Shown here piece after piece: positions 8,952 to 16,620 of a stretch of 64,000 bases of DNA. How positions within the stretch are numbered: position 1 is the first letter of the stretch; the number at the start of each line of letters is the position of its first letter. The stretch comes from an uncultured Gallionellaceae bacterium (GTDB taxonomy: Bacteria > Pseudomonadota > Gammaproteobacteria > Burkholderiales > Gallionellaceae): the NCBI GenBank assembly GCA_903847155.1, contig CAINCU010000054.1, positions 1 to 64,000 on the forward strand, given 5' to 3'. The notes under the pieces are model-generated. The model saw nothing but the letters and a program-made list of their open reading frames with translations, did not search any database and was not told the DNA's origin. The translations under genes were made by a program, and so were the position numbers.

Positions 8952-9530
8952 ATGAATCGTATTTCAGTTTTTCGGCACGAAGGCCATGTCTCGGCCGAAC
9001 ACCGCGCCGCCTTGCTCGGGCAAAAACCGGCGACGATATGGATGTCCGGCTTGAGCGGTGCAGGCAAATCCACGCTGGCCTATGCGCTGGAGCGGGCGCT
9101 GCTTGGCGAGGGACGCGCGAGTTATGTGCTGGATGGCGACAATGTGCGGCACGGCTTGAATCGTGATCTTGGTTTCAGCGCGCAGGAGCGCAGCGAAAAC
9201 ATCCGCCGCATCGCCGAAGTCGCCAGGCTGATGAACGATGCCGGACTCATTGTCATCACCGCGTTCATCTCGCCGTTCCGCGCGGATCGGGCCATGGCGC
9301 GCAGCATCATCGGCGCTGAGCATTTTAGGGAAGTGCATGTGAGTACGCCGTTGGCGGTGTGCGAGCAGCGCGACCCGAAGCAACTTTACCAGCGCGCCCG
9401 TCGCGGCGAAGTTGCCGAATTCACCGGCATCTCATCGCCGTACGAAGCACCGAGTGCACCCGACCTCATTCTTGATACCTCCGGTATTTCACAGGACGAA
9501 GCGATCAAGCTACTTTCAAGACTATTGTAA
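8952..9530 (+). CDS. cysC: Adenylylsulfate (APS) kinase
   Basis: The 192-residue protein has the P-loop GLSGAGKS (33-40), the DGDNVRHGLNRDLGF motif that binds APS, and the lid region with the conserved FISPF segment. It phosphorylates APS to PAPS, the sulfate donor used by the sulfotransferase at the head of this cluster. No ATP sulfurylase genes are adjacent, so APS must come from elsewhere. The ribosome site AAGGAAAG precedes ATG by 6 bases. It is stand-alone, not fused to CysN. As the last gene of the cluster it is followed by a dispersed palindromic repeat. Confidence 0.93.
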   Translation: MNRISVFRHEGHVSAEHRAALLGQKPATIWMSGLSGAGKSTLAYALERALLGEGRASYVLDGDNVRHGLNRDLGFSAQERSENIRRIAEVARLMNDAGLIVITAFISPFRADRAMARSIIGAEHFREVHVSTPLAVCEQRDPKQLYQRARRGEVAEFTGISSPYEAPSAPDLILDTSGISQDEAIKLLSRLL

Positions 9531-9557
9531 TATTCCGAAATACCATCTTGTGAAGAT

Positions 9558-9614
9558 GCCCGTAAATAGGCGCTATACCATGCATACCGCATGAAGATTG
9601 CCGTGTTTATTGCC
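9558..9614 (-). repeat. Dispersed palindromic repeat, copy A
   Basis: This copy reads on the minus strand as CAATAAACACGG...CGCCTATTTACGGGC and matches the six other copies in this window (16088, 19395, 19665, 40631, 48899, 52252). The left end resembles CAATAAACACGGGCATCT and the right end GATCGCCTATTGACGGGC, with partly complementary inner halves. It sits between the convergent ends of cysC and a methyltransferase gene, where it may also work as a transcription stop. Confidence 0.75.
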
Positions 9615-9652
9615 TTGGCGCTGAGGTGTATTTTTAAAAAACCCTTCCCCGC

Positions 9653-10258
9653 TTATTTTTTGCTCGCCACCACATCAATCAACGCCGACATACCGCTATG
9701 TCCCGCGCCTTCGCGGATGATGTCGTCGTGTTCGGACAGGTGCAGGATGTCCATGTCAGCGAACACTTCGCGCAACATGGTTGCGGTGTAAAGGTTCTCA
9801 GCCTGCGACGGTCCGCCGGTGCGATATTCCAATTGGCGAGGCGTGTAGCCTTGCAGCATTAGCAAACCGTCCGGTTTGAGACTGCGTTTGATGTACTCAA
9901 ACATTTGCTCGCGCAAGGCGGGCGGTACGAACTGGATGAAGATCGCCGCAACCACATCGAATTTATTTTCACCCCATTGCCATTGCATCAAATCGACCTG
10001 TTCAAATTGCACTGTCACGCCGCGTTGCTGTGCCAGTTTCCTGGCTTTCTCCAGCGCCACCGGCGATGAATCCACCGACAACACATGCAATCCCTGTTGC
10101 GCCAACCACACGCCGTTGCGCCCTTCGCCATCAGCCACGGCCAGACAAGTCATGCCCGGTTTGAGCCGCGCTTGTTGCGTCACCAGAAAAGCATTCGGTT
10201 CGATACCGAAATGGTATTCCTCGCCAGCGTAACGTTCGTTCCACACACTCACGACCAC
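9653..10258 (-). CDS. Class I SAM-dependent methyltransferase
   Basis: The 201-residue protein resembles the TehB/thiopurine-methyltransferase-like group. It starts with WNERYAGEEYHFG, a motif common in this group, followed by the SAM-binding motif I VADGEGRNGVWLA (about residues 41-53), an acidic motif II ending in VDSS, and DLMQW near 90. Its substrate is unknown; members handle small molecules such as tellurite or isoprenoid quinone-like acceptors. It converges on cysC with a repeat between them. No signal peptide is present, so it is cytoplasmic. Confidence 0.8.
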   Translation of the reverse strand: MVVSVWNERYAGEEYHFGIEPNAFLVTQQARLKPGMTCLAVADGEGRNGVWLAQQGLHVLSVDSSPVALEKARKLAQQRGVTVQFEQVDLMQWQWGENKFDVVAAIFIQFVPPALREQMFEYIKRSLKPDGLLMLQGYTPRQLEYRTGGPSQAENLYTATMLREVFADMDILHLSEHDDIIREGAGHSGMSALIDVVASKK

Positions 10259-10393
10259 CTCCCAAAATCCAAATTTCGTCGCAATTCTGCGTTGCTCACA
10301 AAAAATTACTTCTTACATATTTCATATATGCCGCGTCGCAATTTTTTGCTCGCGCCTTGTCTTGCTTAGAACTTTGAATTTTTGGAGGTGGCC

Positions 10394-11299
10394 TCATACC
10401 GCTCTCCACAAATACCACCACGCACTCAGCGTGACGAAAGAAATAATCAATCCAACCGCAACCATCAAGTTCACCAGTGGTGGATCGAGATCGTGTTCCG
10501 ATGCCACGATAGCGGCGGTAATCATCGGCGGCATCGCCGCTTCGAACAAGGTAACTTGAATAGTCTGTCCGTGCGCGCCGAACAACTGCACATACAGCAG
10601 GTAAATCGCCAGCGGCGCGAGAATCATCTTGAAACTCAGGCCTAAAGCCAAGTTGCGTTTATGTTCGGCAATATGTCCCATGCGCAACTGCATCCCCACC
10701 GACAACAATGCCAGTGGCGCGAGCGTATCGCCCAGGCGTTTCAACAGCACCATGAACCAATCAGCGTACTCGACCGGTATTAGTAGCAACGCGATGACCA
10801 GCGAAATGAATGGAGGAAACATTGCGATGCGTTTAACGATCTCCGCCGCCGTAGGACGACCCGACGAATAGATCCCAGCCACCGTGATGCCCAATACCGA
10901 CAGCACAAAAAACGAACCGAGTTGATCGGCAACGATAGCGGTTGCGATTCCTGATTTGCCGTAAAACGCTTCCACCATCGGCACCCCGAGGAACGAGGTA
11001 TTGCCCAACCCGCCGACCAGCATCAATGCGCCCACCGTGGCGCGCGGCAAATGCAAACCGCGTCCGACCAGCCAGAAGAAACCAGCCGACAAAGCAAACA
11101 CCAGCCAAGCCATCGCCGCCACCAGAACCACATCTCCCGAAAAGTGCAATTCGTGGATGTACAACAGCGTCAACGCGGGCAGCGAGACATGAATGATGAA
11201 GCTATTGAGCGTGGCCGGTGCGTTGTCCGGCATACGCTTGAAGCGACGCAGCAGCATGCCGGCGATGAAGCAAAGAATGAGAAGAAGCAGGTTGTTCAT
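10394..11299 (-). CDS. AEC-family (auxin efflux carrier-like) permease
   Basis: The 301-residue integral membrane protein has about ten predicted membrane spans in two five-helix halves, as in the AEC family. The motif GGLGNTSFLGVPMVEAFYG (about residues 95-113) is the conserved N-terminal half crossover, and FEAAMPPMITAAIVASEHDL is its C-terminal counterpart. Bacterial members export or import small organic acids such as malate. Substrate cannot be assigned. It is a lone gene transcribed away from the DnaJ-like operon. Confidence 0.85.
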   Translation of the reverse strand: MNNLLLLILCFIAGMLLRRFKRMPDNAPATLNSFIIHVSLPALTLLYIHELHFSGDVVLVAAMAWLVFALSAGFFWLVGRGLHLPRATVGALMLVGGLGNTSFLGVPMVEAFYGKSGIATAIVADQLGSFFVLSVLGITVAGIYSSGRPTAAEIVKRIAMFPPFISLVIALLLIPVEYADWFMVLLKRLGDTLAPLALLSVGMQLRMGHIAEHKRNLALGLSFKMILAPLAIYLLYVQLFGAHGQTIQVTLFEAAMPPMITAAIVASEHDLDPPLVNLMVAVGLIISFVTLSAWWYLWRAV

Positions 11300-11455
11300 T
11301 TTTTGTGGTTCCGTTTATTTATTTTATCAAGCAACACAGGAGGTTAATCAACTACACACACATCAGCCAACCACCAAATCAAACCAAAGAAATAATTCTA
11401 AATGTACCTGCATTTTGGCAAAAATGTAGAATTGCGTGTTAGCAGGAGACATTCA

Positions 11456-11764
11456 TTGGAAAATCCATACAACATTCTGGGCGTATCGCCGACCGCTTCG
11501 ACCGAAGAAATCAAGAAGGCTTACCGTGTGTTGGCCATGCGGCATCACCCGGACCGGAATCCGCACTCCAGCGCGGAAGTTCGATTCAATGCCATCAAGA
11601 CGGCTTACGAGCTGCTGTCCGACCCGCAAAAAAGGGCTGAATATAATCATAGCCTCAACCATCGCATCATCATTGATCCCGAAAATGAAGCACAGACATT
11701 ATGGGATTCACTTTTCAATCGTTGCGGCATCGTGCTTGAGCACAACGACCGTTCATCAACTTAA
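11456..11764 (+). CDS. Small J-domain (DnaJ-like) co-chaperone
   Basis: The protein of about 102 residues is nearly all J domain: NPYNILGV at the start, helix [12 protein letters not shown], the HPD tripeptide that stimulates DnaK ATPase, and helix III ending in DPQKRAEY. The start is taken as TTG at 11456 because AGGAG sits 8 bases upstream; an ATG at 11402 is in frame but adds residues outside the J domain and lacks a ribosome site. It heads an operon with three unknown proteins (gap of 12 bp to the next), suggesting that they are clients or partners. Confidence 0.82.
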   Translation: MENPYNILGVSPTASTEEIKKAYRVLAMRHHPDRNPHSSAEVRFNAIKTAYELLSDPQKRAEYNHSLNHRIIIDPENEAQTLWDSLFNRCGIVLEHNDRSST

Positions 11765-11776
11765 AGACCAGACACC

Positions 11777-12292
11777 ATGAATAATATCCATCCTGAATTC
11801 GCTTACCAGTCGCGTGAACTGGGCATCCAGATCGAAGATACCCTGGGCGAACCGCCCGATAGAAAGAACTATGACCGGGTCATTAAATCGTTGATCGACG
11901 AATACGCCCACGGCTTCAGACTTGACGATGTGAATCTGTTGAGCTTCGCGCTGGCCGGGCACCTGCGCTTTGACGATGTTGCAGGGCTGTTGGCACAAGG
12001 TGCGCAATATGAAAAAGGTGATGCCGCGTCGGTTTTGCAGATGGTCAAATGCGACGATGCCGAAGCGAGTGCGGCGTTAACGGCGGTGGCGAATACCGAT
12101 CCTGAATTGGCGCGCAAGGCGATCATCACTGCTTTCCTCTACATGAACCGCAAGCGTTGGACTGACGAAGACCATTCACTCGAAGCCCTGCAAAAAGACG
12201 AAGACGACGAAGAGGATGAGGACGAAGATCAAGTCGGACAGGGGCAGGATATTGACCATTTGTTTGACTCGCACGGAGACGAGAATGTCTGA
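11777..12292 (+). CDS. Uncharacterised acidic protein in J-protein operon
   Basis: I do not recognise this 171-residue protein. It is mostly helical and has a strongly acidic tail (about residues 135-157, runs of D and E such as KDEDDEEDEDEDQ), with no signal peptide and no membrane span. It follows the J-domain gene by 12 bp and overlaps the next gene by 8 bp, so the genes are cotranscribed and coupled. The acidic tail recurs in the next protein. A chaperone-adaptor or nucleic-acid-mimic role is possible but unsupported. Confidence 0.6.
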   Translation: MNNIHPEFAYQSRELGIQIEDTLGEPPDRKNYDRVIKSLIDEYAHGFRLDDVNLLSFALAGHLRFDDVAGLLAQGAQYEKGDAASVLQMVKCDDAEASAALTAVANTDPELARKAIITAFLYMNRKRWTDEDHSLEALQKDEDDEEDEDEDQVGQGQDIDHLFDSHGDENV

Positions 12293-13085
12293 CAAGTCCA
12301 ATCTTCCAGCAATCCGGCAGCAAGTTACCGAGCTGGTGCTGTCCGGCTCGACCAAACATGCGGAAGAGGCCATCAACGAGACTGCCGAGAAGTTCGGCGA
12401 TCTCGCTGTGGTTGAAGTGCTGGAAAACTTGGAGCCGCATGTCGCATCACTGCATTTGTCCGCGTTCGATGGCGGCAAGTTGTCGCTGGCGACGCTGCTG
12501 ATACCGCCCAAGGTTTGGGCCGAGAGCTTGGCTTACTTCGCCGCCATGTGGGACGAAGATTTGATCGAAGATGAGCCGGAAGTTTTGGCCGAGTCACTGT
12601 TCGCGCACATCCATGGAATTATATTTGCCACTGACGATCCTGAACGGCGGGCGGAGCTGATCCACGAAGCGTTGGCAACCGACTGGGGGACGACGGCATT
12701 TGCCGTGCTGTTCTCGACGGCGACCGAGGAAATCATTGAAATCGCCAATGCCATCCACAACCAGGATGCGCATCGAAGCGGGCAGACCACTTCCGATCAC
12801 GATGTGATTCCGCTCGCGTTGGAAATTGCCCGCACCGATGAAGAAGCCTGGGATCGGGTGTTGTTCGAAATATTCCCCGACTGGATTCCGGGTGAAAACC
12901 AATTGCACGCAAAGTCTGACGAAGATGATGATGGCGATGACGACGAAGATGTAGAGCATGAATATGCCACAGGCCGCACGACTAAAGAATTACTGTTGCG
13001 CTTGCGCAAACAAGTACCCAGTAAATCTGCCAGCACATCTAAAACGGGCCGCCGTCCGAGTCTGGGTGAGGATATTTTTTCTTAG
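12285..13085 (+). CDS. Uncharacterised protein with internal acidic cluster, J-protein operon
   Basis: This 266-residue protein is not recognised. It appears all-helical, has an acidic patch near residues 205-225 (SDEDDDGDDDEDVE) and a basic Ser/Thr-rich end (KSASTSKTGRRPS). The ATG at 12285 overlaps the preceding stop; longer in-frame starts from 12216 would run deep into the upstream gene. It shares the acidic style of its neighbour, suggesting related roles or an old duplication, although the sequences differ clearly. Confidence 0.6.
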   Translation: MSDKSNLPAIRQQVTELVLSGSTKHAEEAINETAEKFGDLAVVEVLENLEPHVASLHLSAFDGGKLSLATLLIPPKVWAESLAYFAAMWDEDLIEDEPEVLAESLFAHIHGIIFATDDPERRAELIHEALATDWGTTAFAVLFSTATEEIIEIANAIHNQDAHRSGQTTSDHDVIPLALEIARTDEEAWDRVLFEIFPDWIPGENQLHAKSDEDDDGDDDEDVEHEYATGRTTKELLLRLRKQVPSKSASTSKTGRRPSLGEDIFS

Positions 13086-13114
13086 CACACAAGTTCGCCC
13101 AAAAATAATTACCC

Positions 13115-13987
13115 ATGCAAATTACTGGCTTCACATTACGCCCGCCGCAATTAGTACAAGCGCTCGAAACGCTGGCGCAGCGCGCTGACCATCAACAGGC
13201 AGCCAGCACGCTTTTTCAGGAACTCAGCGGGATTACCGTGCTGGTCGCCAAAAAATTCACCAATGACAGAACGGCGGAGGGCATGCTTGAAGCGTTCTAT
13301 CTGACGATAGGCTGTATCTCGCTGGGAATCAGTCAGGCCGAAATTGCACAAAGCAATGAATCCAGATTGTCGTTCCTGCTGCAACATGGCGCTGAACGAG
13401 TATTCCAGATGGGATTCCGCCAGATCAAAGCATTATCCGCTCTGTCCTATGCGGCGTTCATTTCCGATTTCGACAGCGACCCGTTCATACAACAGCGCAA
13501 CGTCAAAATGCTGTTCACGGAGATATGCCGCGCCGATCCTGGCTCGGCATGGCTAGGCGACAGCGTCTACAAGAATGAGTTGCTGGATCGGAAGAACAAC
13601 CAGCGCATCATTGAGTGTGCCAAATGGCTGCGCAAAAATCATTACGCCGGCCCCGTAAAGGACTCCGAACTCGATGCCAATGCGGTTATCGCGATCTCGG
13701 TAATTTTCGCGATTGCCGGTGACGGGCCCATCGTCGCACGAGTCAGACAAACAGATATCGAAACCCTGATTCAGGGTGTACGAAAAACACCGCTGGATAT
13801 CGAAGCGGGCTGGAACGCATTACTGAAAAAAGTCCCGCCTGAATACCAACCGATACTGCGTACACGCATGGACGAATACCGCGGCACCATCGTCAAGAAG
13901 ATACTCTCCAAAACCAAAATCAAAACCGTCGTCACCGAGATACAGGATTATTACGCGGGCAATGAGCAGGATACTGACTACCCGTAA
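13115..13987 (+). CDS. Uncharacterised protein, last gene of the J-protein operon
   Basis: The 290-residue protein has no family I can name. It is soluble and helical, with a hydrophobic central part (AVIAISVIFAIAGDGPIVARV near residues 190-210) that is probably a buried helix and not a membrane span. The C-terminus is Lys-rich then acidic. It begins 29 bp after the previous stop and ends the operon before a short spacer. The only contextual clue is cotranscription with a J-domain protein. Confidence 0.6.
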   Translation: MQITGFTLRPPQLVQALETLAQRADHQQAASTLFQELSGITVLVAKKFTNDRTAEGMLEAFYLTIGCISLGISQAEIAQSNESRLSFLLQHGAERVFQMGFRQIKALSALSYAAFISDFDSDPFIQQRNVKMLFTEICRADPGSAWLGDSVYKNELLDRKNNQRIIECAKWLRKNHYAGPVKDSELDANAVIAISVIFAIAGDGPIVARVRQTDIETLIQGVRKTPLDIEAGWNALLKKVPPEYQPILRTRMDEYRGTIVKKILSKTKIKTVVTEIQDYYAGNEQDTDYP

Positions 13988-14089
13988 ACTGGCAGAGCAG
14001 AACTAACCCTGCGTTGGGAGATAGTGATTAAGCCGAAAAGAGATGAACGCAGATTGAAATTGCTTCAGCAGCTTATTTCCCGCAGGAAA

Positions 14090-15025
14090 TCACCCCAGCA
14101 AATGCGCCACCGTCAGCAGCAATAGCATCAGCAGCTGAAACACCAGCGCGCGCCACACCAAGCCGATAGCGCTTTGCATGTAATCGGCATCGGCTTCGTC
14201 GTCCATGCCGATCTCGGGACGGAACACGGGGTGCTCGTCTTGTACGATGGTCTGCCCCAGCCTCACGCCAAGTGCGCCCGCGCCGCTGGCAAGCAGGATG
14301 CCGGCTTCCGGGTCGGGCCAGCTTGCAGCTTGGTTGCGCCAGCAATAGGCGGTGTCTTCAAAGTTGCCGACGATGGCGAAGGTGCTGGCGGTGAGGCGCA
14401 GCGGCAGCCATTCCATCAGGTGATACGCCTGCCGTGCGAACACGCCGAAATTGCTAAACTCGGCTTCATTTTGCATACCCCAGCGCGTGTTCAATACTTG
14501 GGCGAGACGATACAGGATGGCACCGATCGGCCCCAAGCCCAGCATCATGAAAATGACAAACCAGGACACTACGCCAAACACGTTGCGGTGCGAACACAAC
14601 AGCGCTTGCTCGATGGTGACGCGCGCCACTTCTTCCTGACTCAACTCGCGGCAGGATACGCCTAGCCATTCGCCGAGCAGATCACGCGCCTTGTCCAACT
14701 GGTTGGCGCGCAATGCTTTATGGATGTCGGTGTAGTAATGGCTGAACTGGCGGAAACCCATGGTGAGGTAGAGCACCAGCACGCTGAATGCCCAGGCAAA
14801 GATGGGATGCGCGATATACAGCAGCAAATATACCGAGGTCACCAGCACCAGCGGCGCTGTCATGGTGAGCAGCCATGCAATGCGCCCATGTTTGCGTTCG
14901 CCCGCGTTGAAATTGCGCTGGAAAAATTCCACATAACCTTCAAGCCATGTGTAGAGGAATTTGCGCGAGGACAGCGGGTGCAGTTGCTCCAGAAACAACG
15001 CGGCGATCAAAGAGAGCAGGCTCAT
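14090..15025 (-). CDS. CobD/CbiB-family (AmpE-like) membrane protein
   Basis: The 311-residue protein has about five membrane spans and the N-terminal FLEQLHPL segment found in betaproteobacterial proteins annotated CobD/CbiB family or AmpE-like. The cobalamin enzyme CbiB joins aminopropanol to cobyric acid; AmpE affects beta-lactamase induction. No cobalamin genes surround it, so the vitamin role is doubtful. The gene stands alone and converges on the J-protein operon. Confidence 0.6.
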   Translation of the reverse strand: MSLLSLIAALFLEQLHPLSSRKFLYTWLEGYVEFFQRNFNAGERKHGRIAWLLTMTAPLVLVTSVYLLLYIAHPIFAWAFSVLVLYLTMGFRQFSHYYTDIHKALRANQLDKARDLLGEWLGVSCRELSQEEVARVTIEQALLCSHRNVFGVVSWFVIFMMLGLGPIGAILYRLAQVLNTRWGMQNEAEFSNFGVFARQAYHLMEWLPLRLTASTFAIVGNFEDTAYCWRNQAASWPDPEAGILLASGAGALGVRLGQTIVQDEHPVFRPEIGMDDEADADYMQSAIGLVWRALVFQLLMLLLLTVAHLLG

Positions 15026-15324
15026 GGCTTTATGGGTTTAATTGCGGATGGCGAGAAGATACCACAGGCGAATGAGTGGACGAAATACACAGCCATGCTT
15101 GCGCGGCTTTGAAACAACGCATCTACTCCGAAATGAGCCATATTCGGCTGCGGATGAACGCAGATCGAGTTAGACATTCGCGCAATCTCATCGGTGTTAA
15201 GGCACTGTTCGTAAAAACCAATACCTGCGCAGCTTCGGTTATCATTTCATCGAACTGTGCGCGCCACAGTTCAAACGCGATGTGGCGGCGAAAGCCTTGC
15301 GTCTGACAACATAGGAGAAACACT
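15026..15324. other. Intergenic stretch with no gene
   Basis: About 300 bp separates divergent genes. I see no convincing coding frame or known RNA in it. An AGGAG ribosome site at 15313-15317 belongs to the nitroreductase GTG start. The stretch GGATGAACGCAGAT near 15151 is partly echoed near 14042 (GATGAACGCAGATTG), which may be a short repeat or chance. Confidence 0.4.
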
Positions 15325-16062
15325 GTGAATCAAACCCTGCAAATCCAACAACACCACCGCAGTATCCGCAGTTTCAGCAACGAACCGGTCAGCGACGAGA
15401 TGCTAGCCCAGATCATCGCCGCTGCACATCAGGCACCGACCTCAATGAATGCGCAGGAGATTTCGCTGATTGTGGTGCGCGATGCCGAGCACCGCACCAA
15501 AATCGCCGAACTCGCGGGCAGGCAAGCGCACGTCGCACAAACGCCGGTGTTCATCGTGATCGTCATCGACTTTAACAAGACCGACATCGGCATGCGCAAG
15601 GCGGGCAACACGCAGATCATTCACGAGAGCATGGAAGGTTTCGGCGTGGGCGCGGTGGATGCGGGCATCGTGCTCGGCACTCTGATTACCGCCGCCGAAT
15701 CCTTAGGGCTGGGCATCACGCCCATCGGCGGCGTGCGCCACGATCCGCAAGGCATGGTTGAATTGCTCGACCTGCCGCCACTCACCTTTGCCATGGTCGG
15801 CCTATGCATCGGCCACATCGCCCACGACGCGCCGGTCAAACCGCGCATGGACATCAAAACATTCCGCCACGACGAACGCTACGATGCCTCCGGCTATTCC
15901 GCCGCTATCGACGCTTACGACAAAACCATCATGCAACACTGGCAGAATGTCGGGCGCAGCGACGGCACTCCGTGGTCAACCAGCCTCGCCCCGTTCCAAA
16001 GCGTGTACTACCCCGCCGTGCGTCCGGTGGCGGCGATGCAGGGCTTGTTGAACGACAAGTAG
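15325..16062 (+). CDS. NfsA-type nitroreductase / flavin reductase
   Basis: The 245-residue protein starts with HHRSIRSF, the FMN-phosphate-binding motif of the nitroreductase family, and has the HQAPTSMNAQ segment and GLGITPIGGVRHDP of the NfsA/FRP branch, which is longer than the NfsB branch. It would reduce nitro compounds, quinones or flavin with NAD(P)H and FMN in the cytoplasm. The start is GTG with AGGAG eight bases upstream. Its natural substrate cannot be told from sequence. Confidence 0.88.
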   Translation: MNQTLQIQQHHRSIRSFSNEPVSDEMLAQIIAAAHQAPTSMNAQEISLIVVRDAEHRTKIAELAGRQAHVAQTPVFIVIVIDFNKTDIGMRKAGNTQIIHESMEGFGVGAVDAGIVLGTLITAAESLGLGITPIGGVRHDPQGMVELLDLPPLTFAMVGLCIGHIAHDAPVKPRMDIKTFRHDERYDASGYSAAIDAYDKTIMQHWQNVGRSDGTPWSTSLAPFQSVYYPAVRPVAAMQGLLNDK

Positions 16063-16087
16063 AATTTTAAATACTCATTTGAGCGCA

Positions 16088-16145
16088 AACCAATAGGCAC
16101 GGGCATCTGCATCAAGTGCATGATGCAGATCGCCTATTGACGGGC
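16088..16145 (+). repeat. Dispersed palindromic repeat, copy B
   Basis: Plus-strand copy running from AACCAATAGGCACGGGC to GATCGCCTATTGACGGGC, with inner complementary parts GCATCTGCATCA and TGATGCAGATCGC forming a strong hairpin. It lies between the convergent ends of the nitroreductase and thioredoxin-like genes. Confidence 0.78.
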
Positions 16146-16171
16146 TTTACCACGAGGTGAGGTTTCTGGAA

Positions 16172-16534
16172 TTATTTCGCAGTGGTTGTCGCCGCATGTT
16201 TGGCGATGACGTTGTCGATGAAGTTGCGCAAAAAACTTTCGGTCTGCGAACTATGGAAGCGATCCACTTCCACGCCGTGGCTGTAGGCGACCACGGTGGG
16301 GAAACCGCGTACTTTGTGCCTTCCGGCGATCTTCATGTTCTCGTCGGCATCCACCACGCCCAGATAGAACTTGCCGTTGTAATCAAACACCATCTTGTGC
16401 AGCAGCGGCCCCAGCACGCGACACGGTGCGCACCACTCCGCGCTGATGTCCACCAATATTGGCAACTCATGCGAACGCGCCACCACCAGTTCATCGAAAC
16501 TATCTTCTTCCACGTTGTACGAATAATCACTCAT
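16172..16534 (-). CDS. Thioredoxin-fold protein with WCAPC active site
   Basis: The 120-residue protein has a thioredoxin fold with ISAEWCAPCRVLGP carrying the CxxC redox pair, and the cis-proline region FPTVVAY. The dipeptide Ala-Pro replaces the Gly-Pro of standard thioredoxin, which shifts redox potential. ATG at 16534 is preferred over 16555 because GAGG lies 8 bases upstream. It has no signal peptide. A canonical WCGPC thioredoxin is encoded separately at 27614, so this one is probably specialised. Confidence 0.85.
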   Translation of the reverse strand: MSDYSYNVEEDSFDELVVARSHELPILVDISAEWCAPCRVLGPLLHKMVFDYNGKFYLGVVDADENMKIAGRHKVRGFPTVVAYSHGVEVDRFHSSQTESFLRNFIDNVIAKHAATTTAK

Positions 16535-16620
16535 TGCAACAGCCTCATCTATCAAGTTAATTCAATATTTCACAAACTCGTCATTCCGGCGAAGGCTGGA
16601 ATGACGGGCAAAAAAACAAA

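Noticed and set aside
15123-15323. 66-codon minus-strand frame upstream of the nitroreductase
   Set aside because: No ribosome site or similarity; it would overlap the nitroreductase leader.
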